Origin: Bacteroidota bacterium
Lineage (GTDB): Bacteria > Bacteroidota > Bacteroidia > UKL13-3
Assembly (NCBI GenBank): GCA_947449515.1
Contig: CANFSD010000046.1
Span: 1 to 9,970 of the forward strand
Direction of reading: 5' to 3'
Length of the DNA: 9,970 bases
In this document: positions 7,113-9,970 of the stretch, piece after piece
Layout: the number at the start of each line of letters is the position of its first letter
Position numbering within the stretch: position 1 is the stretch's first letter
Program-made: the position numbers and the translations under genes
The notes under the pieces: model-generated
What the model was told of the DNA's origin: nothing
What the model saw: only the letters and a program-made list of their open reading frames with translations
Database searches by the model: none

Positions 7113-7736
7113 TTAATTATTTGTTTGTGGATATAAGCTACTTTTCAAAAGCAATTTCATGCCTTTTTCTGTGCAAATTGATCGCAAATGGTAACGCATC
7201 ATTTCGGCATGAACACTTTTGAGATCAACATCTGCATTGGCATAATTATCTGGATTCAACATAAAATCTACCAGGCTAATGTAAAACCGGGCTGTTAAGT
7301 TTTCATCAATTCCAGCATGGTAAAAACCCAAAGACTTGCCTCTTGATATATTGTCTAATACTTGCTTGTATACAAATTCCATCCTAAATAGATTTAATTT
7401 ATCCCAAGTTGGCTTGAAGTATTTTCTTAAATCAAACAAAATACTTTGGTTGATTTGTTTCTTAACATCACTAAATGATTCTGTAATCATAAGCATGTAT
7501 TCTACCGGATTGGTTTTTTCATGGTCAATGGCCAAACAGGCATTCTCTTCTGCATGTATATGGTTCATAACGGCCTGGTCAACCAAACTGGGCTTATCTT
7601 CAAAAAATTGATAGAGCGTTTTCTTTGAAATCCCTAATTCACGGGCAATATCATCCATAGTGATGCTCTTAAACCCGAATTTGAGAAACAATGCCCCCGC
7701 CCCATTTAAAATCTTATTCTTTACTTCTTCCGACAT
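7113..7736 (-). CDS. TetR/AcrR family transcriptional repressor
   Basis: Role: likely ligand-responsive repressor of the efflux operon that it heads. Seen: 207 residues from the ATG at 7736, with an N-terminal DNA-binding domain of TetR type. Helix 1 is about residues 4-20, and the helix-turn-helix is TMDDIARELGISKKTLYQFFEDK at about 26-48, including the conserved K-T-L-Y-x-F-F motif. The remaining helical part (about 60-200) is the variable ligand and dimer domain. Start choice: the frame continues upstream to a TTG at 7760, but that codon lies inside the -7 element, so translation must start at 7736; AGGAAAG directly precedes this ATG. The gene is followed after 12 bases by the channel gene. 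Divergent from it is a kinase gene, with an inverted repeat between them that is a candidate operator. The inducer is unknown. Confidence 0.93.
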   Translation of the reverse strand: MSEEVKNKILNGAGALFLKFGFKSITMDDIARELGISKKTLYQFFEDKPSLVDQAVMNHIHAEENACLAIDHEKTNPVEYMLMITESFSDVKKQINQSILFDLRKYFKPTWDKLNLFRMEFVYKQVLDNISRGKSLGFYHAGIDENLTARFYISLVDFMLNPDNYANADVDLKSVHAEMMRYHLRSICTEKGMKLLLKSSLYPQTNN

Positions 7737-7757
7737 CTTTCCTAATTTTTTGCGGTA

Positions 7758-7765
7758 CAAAGGTA
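7758..7765 (-). promoter_or_regulatory. -7 element of the efflux operon promoter
   Basis: On the minus strand this reads TACCTTTG, a full match to TAnnTTTG. It lies 22 bases before the ATG at 7736, which fits a short leader. The -33 element is not clear: a TTTC at 7783-7786 is spaced 17 bases away, shorter than usual. The match also rules out the upstream TTG at 7760 as a start codon. Confidence 0.65.
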
Positions 7766-7776
7766 ATCAAAAAAAT

Positions 7777-7814
7777 ACCACGGAAACTATTTTTGCATTC
7801 AAAGTTTCCTTGGT
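7777..7814. promoter_or_regulatory. Inverted repeat between divergent promoters, candidate TetR operator
   Basis: The left arm ACCACGGAAACT (7777-7788) and the right arm AGTTTCCTTGGT (7803-7814) are inverted copies matching at 11 of 12 positions, separated by 14 bases. The left arm covers the expected -33 region of the efflux operon promoter, and the repeat encloses the -7 element and predicted start site of the kinase promoter. Both predicted start sites leave at least one arm untranscribed, so a DNA-level operator is more likely than an RNA hairpin. That the TetR protein binds here is an inference from position. Confidence 0.5.
7788..7795 (+). promoter_or_regulatory. -7 element of the uridine kinase-like gene
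   Basis: TATTTTTG is a full match to TAnnTTTG. It predicts a start site near 7802 and a leader of about 98 bases before the ATG at 7900. No clear TTTG was found about 20 bases upstream, so the promoter may be weak or need an activator, or the match may be incidental in AT-rich DNA. Confidence 0.45.
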
Positions 7815-7899
7815 TTTGCAAGTTTCTGAAAATGAGCCCTATTTTTATGCGAAAAAAGGTTTGGTTCGACCCGAACGATATGCTAATTTTACACCCCGA

Positions 7900-8532
7900 A
7901 TGGAAAACAAACCTTATTTAGTTGGAATATCTGGAGGAAGTGCCAGCGGTAAAACCTCATTTTTAAAAGCCCTAAAAGAGCGCTTTTCGCCAGAACAATT
8001 ATGCATTGTTTCACAAGACAACTACTATAAGCTAGCATTTGAGCACCAAAGAGATGAAAATGGACACATCAATTTTGACTTGCCTGAATGTGTAGATTTG
8101 GATGCCTTTGCGGAGGATCTGTCTAGGTTGCACAAAGGAGAAACTATATATAGACACGAATACCGCTTTCAACATGAAAACCAACAGGGCGACTTATTGC
8201 AATTTAATCCAGCGCCTATTATAGTATGTGAAGGCTTGTTTATTTTTTATTACGAGCGCATCTTTAAGCAATTTGATTTAAAGATATTTGTTAGCGCAGA
8301 GGAGGAAATAGCCCTAGAGAGGCGAATAAAAAGAGATGTAGCCGAAAGAAATATCAGTGAAGAATTTGTATTGTACCAATGGAAAAACCATGTTTTACCT
8401 TCTTACAGAAAATTCTTATTGCCTTTTATGGCGCAGGCAGATTTAATTGTAAACAACAATACCCATTTTGATAATAGCCTTCAGGTTATCTCAGATTTCT
8501 TGTGGCAAAAACAAAACAAGGCTAACCGCTAA
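7900..8532 (+). CDS. udk: Uridine kinase-like P-loop kinase
   Basis: Likely role: cytoplasmic ATP- or GTP-dependent phosphorylation of uridine or cytidine in pyrimidine salvage. Seen in 210 residues: Walker A GGSASGKT at 12-19, a substrate-site segment SQDNYY at 38-43, NFDLPECVD at 58-66 (E. coli Udk has a DHP here, so the His is Leu), a strand ending in ...IIVCEGLFIF at 107-116, and a lid segment RRIKRDVAERN at 141-151 that closely resembles the family's RRIKRDVxER. Length matches Udk. Start choice: the open frame extends upstream but has no ATG between 7660 and 7900, and the family's N terminus begins just before the P-loop, so 7900 is used. The changed substrate motif, and the lack of the usual T-H-T-R pattern near residues 84-90, mean the exact substrate is less certain than the fold. 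It is divergent from tetR and convergent with the ExbD gene, overlapping it by 11 bases. Confidence 0.85.
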   Translation: MENKPYLVGISGGSASGKTSFLKALKERFSPEQLCIVSQDNYYKLAFEHQRDENGHINFDLPECVDLDAFAEDLSRLHKGETIYRHEYRFQHENQQGDLLQFNPAPIIVCEGLFIFYYERIFKQFDLKIFVSAEEEIALERRIKRDVAERNISEEFVLYQWKNHVLPSYRKFLLPFMAQADLIVNNNTHFDNSLQVISDFLWQKQNKANR

Positions 8533-8923
8533 TTGGCTGCGTAGCCATTACAATTCTAATTTTGAGCTTGGTACCAGTTGCCAAAACATCAACCAAATCC
8601 TGAATAGTGAGGGTGGCATCCATGCGCAAAACAATGCTCATATCCGGCTTGTCTTTTACCAATTTAGAAATGGCATTTTCTAAATCTATTGGCACAATTA
8701 ATTTATCTTCTAAGTAATACTCTTTGTCTTTGGTAATGGTAAGGTTTACCTGTTGTTTTACTACACCTTGTGAAGGGGTAGATTTTGGCAATAAAACCTT
8801 AATTACACTGGGATTGGCAAGCGTAGAGATAATTAAGAAAAACAGCAGCAGAAAAAACATAATATCGTTCAAAGAGGAGGTTGCTACCTCTGCTTCAAAA
8901 CGTTTTTTTCTTCTAAAATTCAT
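8522..8923 (-). CDS. ExbD/TolR family biopolymer transport protein
   Basis: Role: subunit of a proton-driven inner-membrane motor that, with ExbB/TolQ, transmits force to TonB- or Tol-type partners. Seen in 133 residues: a short basic cytoplasmic N terminus (MNFRRKKRFE), one membrane helix at about 20-36 beginning with the key aspartate in SLNDIMFFLLLFFL (D20, equivalent to the proton-carrying Asp of ExbD), and a periplasmic domain at about 55-128 with the typical ...KDKEYYLEDK... and ...RMDATLTIQDLVDVL... pattern. The start follows the ExbB stop by 16 bases, so the two form an operon. The 3' end overlaps the uridine kinase-like gene by 11 bases tail to tail, and no terminator hairpin is visible at the junction. 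TolR or ExbD cannot be chosen from sequence alone, as no tonB or tol genes are present. Confidence 0.93.
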   Translation of the reverse strand: MNFRRKKRFEAEVATSSLNDIMFFLLLFFLIISTLANPSVIKVLLPKSTPSQGVVKQQVNLTITKDKEYYLEDKLIVPIDLENAISKLVKDKPDMSIVLRMDATLTIQDLVDVLATGTKLKIRIVMATQPISG

Positions 8924-8939
8924 ACTATTTTTTTCTTTA

Positions 8940-9560
8940 CTAGCTTTCTAAAATATCTACAAAATCAACAGCAGTTGCTTGCATCTTGTGGTTGAAACGA
9001 TCGATACGGCTATTTAATAAATGGTAGCCAGTATAAGCCAATACACCTACAATCAATCCTGCTCCCGAGGTAATCATTTTTACATACAAACCACCAGCAA
9101 TAACATCAATTGAAATATTATTGCTTTGGGCAATGTCATAAAAGATTTTAATGATACCAGAAATGGTTCCAATGAAACCCAACATGGGCGCTATACCAGC
9201 TGTTAAACCTAAGAAACTCATGTTTTTTTCTAGCTTGTCCATTTCTAAACCTGCAGAACTTTCCATGGCACTTTCAATATCTTTAATAGGTTTACCTATA
9301 CGGTTAATTCCTTTTTCAATAACCCTACTAATAGGTGTGTTTACTCTTTGACAATAAGCCTTGGCAGCTTTAATATCTCCCTTGCCCAACAAATCTTTCA
9401 AATTGTTCATGAAATTATTTTCGAGCTTAAAAGCATTGTTTATATATACAAAGCGTTCTATAATAAAATAGATGCTTAAAATAGACAACAATCCAATGGG
9501 CACCATAATTACACCGCCCTTAAAAATTAATTCAAATAAACTTAAACCTTGGTTTTCCAT
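8940..9560 (-). CDS. ExbB/TolQ (MotA/TolQ/ExbB) family proton channel protein
   Basis: Role: multimeric inner-membrane proton channel that forms the motor with the adjacent ExbD-type protein. Seen in 206 residues: TM1 at about 15-36, a cytoplasmic region (about 37-115) rich in charged helices, TM2 at about 116-138 with GFIGTISGIIKIF (T132 in the conserved G-x-x-G-T motif), and TM3 at about 158-182 with KMITSGAGLIVG (T164). Three helices and the length fit the ExbB/TolQ family. The stretch GLYVKMITS and the phrase IFYDIAQSNNIS are common in Bacteroidota members. It is first in a two-gene operon with exbD, 16 bases upstream. A near-match to a -7 element, TAGTTTCG (9584-9591 minus), lies about 23 bases before the start, but I found no good -33. 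Confidence 0.94.
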   Translation of the reverse strand: MENQGLSLFELIFKGGVIMVPIGLLSILSIYFIIERFVYINNAFKLENNFMNNLKDLLGKGDIKAAKAYCQRVNTPISRVIEKGINRIGKPIKDIESAMESSAGLEMDKLEKNMSFLGLTAGIAPMLGFIGTISGIIKIFYDIAQSNNISIDVIAGGLYVKMITSGAGLIVGVLAYTGYHLLNSRIDRFNHKMQATAVDFVDILES

Positions 9561-9583
9561 AAAATACCTGCTTATTGCGCTAA

Positions 9584-9591
9584 CGAAACTA
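9584..9591 (-). promoter_or_regulatory. Weak -7-like element for the exbB-exbD operon
   Basis: On the minus strand this reads TAGTTTCG, one mismatch from TAnnTTTG, 23 bases before the ATG at 9560. No -33 is evident. Listed because it is the best candidate promoter for a gene pair that must be transcribed from this interval. Confidence 0.3.
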
Positions 9592-9711
9592 AATTTCTAT
9601 CCCCGAATTTGCCCTTTCACTTACCCACAGATTGTATAAATGAAGGGGTAAAATTCAAAAAAAATGGTCAAACTTTAGAAAAAGCCCTGATTATCAGTGT
9701 TTTTATTGTTT

Positions 9712-9743
9712 TTTGCATTTCGTGCCCACACCCCTTATATTTG
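9712..9743 (+). promoter_or_regulatory. Strong Bacteroidota-type promoter for secDF
   Basis: TTTG (9712-9715), preceded by further T, is separated by 20 bases from TATATTTG (9736-9743). This is a full match to both the -33 and the TAnnTTTG -7 elements at normal spacing, the best promoter in the window. The predicted start site near 9750 gives secDF a leader of about 90 bases. Confidence 0.75.
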
Positions 9744-9765
9744 CCAGCCTTTGAATATTTATTGC

Positions 9766-9775
9766 GGTTCGAACC
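9766..9775. repeat. Perfect 10-base palindrome in the secDF leader
   Basis: GGTTCGAACC is a perfect palindrome lying about 16 bases past the predicted start site of secDF. Its core TTCGAA recurs at 9799-9804. In RNA the flanking CGGTT (9765-9769) can also pair with AACCG (9778-9782). It could be a protein-binding site or a small leader hairpin; no role is shown. Confidence 0.35.
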
Positions 9776-9795
9776 AAAACCGTATATTTCCAGAT

Positions 9796-9843
9796 ATGTT
9801 CGAAGGGAAAATTATTAAAAATAGAATCAGATATATACAATGA
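9796..9843 (+). promoter_or_regulatory. Possible 15-codon leader ORF overlapping the secDF start
   Basis: Within the secDF leader, ATG at 9796 opens a frame of 15 codons (MFEGKIIKNRIRYIQ) whose TGA stop at 9841-9843 overlaps the secDF ATG at 9840-9842 as ATGA. Such an overlap is typical of translational coupling. The peptide has no signal sequence and is rich in Lys, Arg and Ile. A frame this short can arise by chance. Confidence 0.25.
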
Positions 9844-9970
9844 AAAGTAAAGGAGCCGTTAAGTTTTTCGCAATCGCTTTGGTACTGGTAAGCATCTTCC
9901 AGTTATCATTCACATGGAAAACTTACATGATTGAAAAGGATGCAAAAACATTTGCCAATGGCAATGCAGA
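9840..9970 (+). CDS. secDF: Protein translocase subunit SecDF (5' end only, cut by window edge)
   Basis: Role: inner-membrane partner of SecYEG that uses the proton gradient to complete protein export. Seen: 43 codons from the ATG at 9840 to the right edge with no stop. The sequence MKSKGAVKFFAIALVLVSIF, then QLSFTWKTYMIEKDAKTFAN, gives a short basic start and one membrane helix (about residues 7-24), then a polar region. This N-terminal pattern, with KGxxKFF, then YQLSFT or similar, and VEKDAK or similar, is characteristic of the fused SecDF of Bacteroidota. The call rests on this pattern only, because the conserved SecD and SecF domains lie outside the window. A strong promoter is present at 9712-9743. 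Confidence 0.8.
   Translation, partial: MKSKGAVKFFAIALVLVSIFQLSFTWKTYMIEKDAKTFANGNA

Noticed and set aside
7737..7760. Longer TetR protein starting at TTG 7760
   Set aside because: The TTG lies within the predicted -7 promoter element, so it would not be transcribed. The ATG at 7736 has AGGAAAG next to it and fits the family N terminus.
7660..7899. N-terminal extension of the kinase by 80 codons
   Set aside because: The extension overlaps the tetR gene antisense and both promoters, has no ATG near the family's N terminus, and ordinary uridine kinases start just before the P-loop as the ATG at 7900 does.
9549..9818. 89-codon plus-strand frame before secDF
   Set aside because: It crosses the secDF promoter and the exbB start region and looks like non-coding translation; no family pattern was seen.

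Overview
The window is AT-rich and its genes look like those of a member of the Bacteroidota. The main signs are promoter -7 elements of the form TAnnTTTG, little use of strong Shine-Dalgarno sequences, a fused SecDF start typical of the phylum, and a TetR - TolC-like - lipoprotein adaptor - long RND pump operon. I cannot place it below phylum level from this sequence alone.

Layout from left to right. Positions 1-647 (minus) hold the N-terminal 215 residues of an ABC-F ATPase of the YbiT type, cut by the window edge. Positions 648-1184 have no convincing protein gene. They contain the ABC-F promoter, an AT-rich tract, a set of hairpins that may form a small structured RNA on the minus strand, and the terminator of the efflux operon. 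Positions 1185-7736 (minus) are a four-gene tripartite efflux operon, transcribed in the order tetR-type repressor, outer-membrane channel, lipoprotein adaptor, RND pump. The gaps are 12, 20 and 31 bases, so it is very probably one transcript that the repressor controls. Positions 7737-7899 form a divergent promoter region with a near-perfect 12-base inverted repeat that overlaps both promoters. Positions 7900-8532 (plus) encode a uridine kinase-like P-loop enzyme. Its 3' end overlaps by 11 bases the 3' end of an ExbD/TolR gene, which with the ExbB/TolQ gene forms a two-gene minus-strand operon (8522-9560). Positions 9561-9839 are a divergent intergenic region with a very clear Bacteroidota promoter for the last gene, the start of secDF (plus, cut by the right edge).

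How they work together. The efflux operon encodes a complete self-contained exporter: inner-membrane proton antiporter, periplasmic adaptor tethered by a lipid anchor, outer-membrane duct, and a repressor that is the first gene of its own operon. ExbBD uses the proton gradient to energise a periplasmic or outer-membrane partner that is not encoded here. SecDF uses the same gradient to drive late steps of protein export.

The most interesting unexplained signals are non-coding: (1) the candidate structured RNA with its own terminator at about 924-1080 minus; (2) the inverted repeat at 7777-7814, a candidate operator for the TetR protein that may also control the kinase; (3) a 15-codon leader ORF joined to secDF by an ATGA overlap. 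At protein level, the RND pump carries two extra hydrophobic segments between its two halves. The protein families themselves are ordinary, and I saw no CRISPR array, phage, transposon, tRNA or rRNA.
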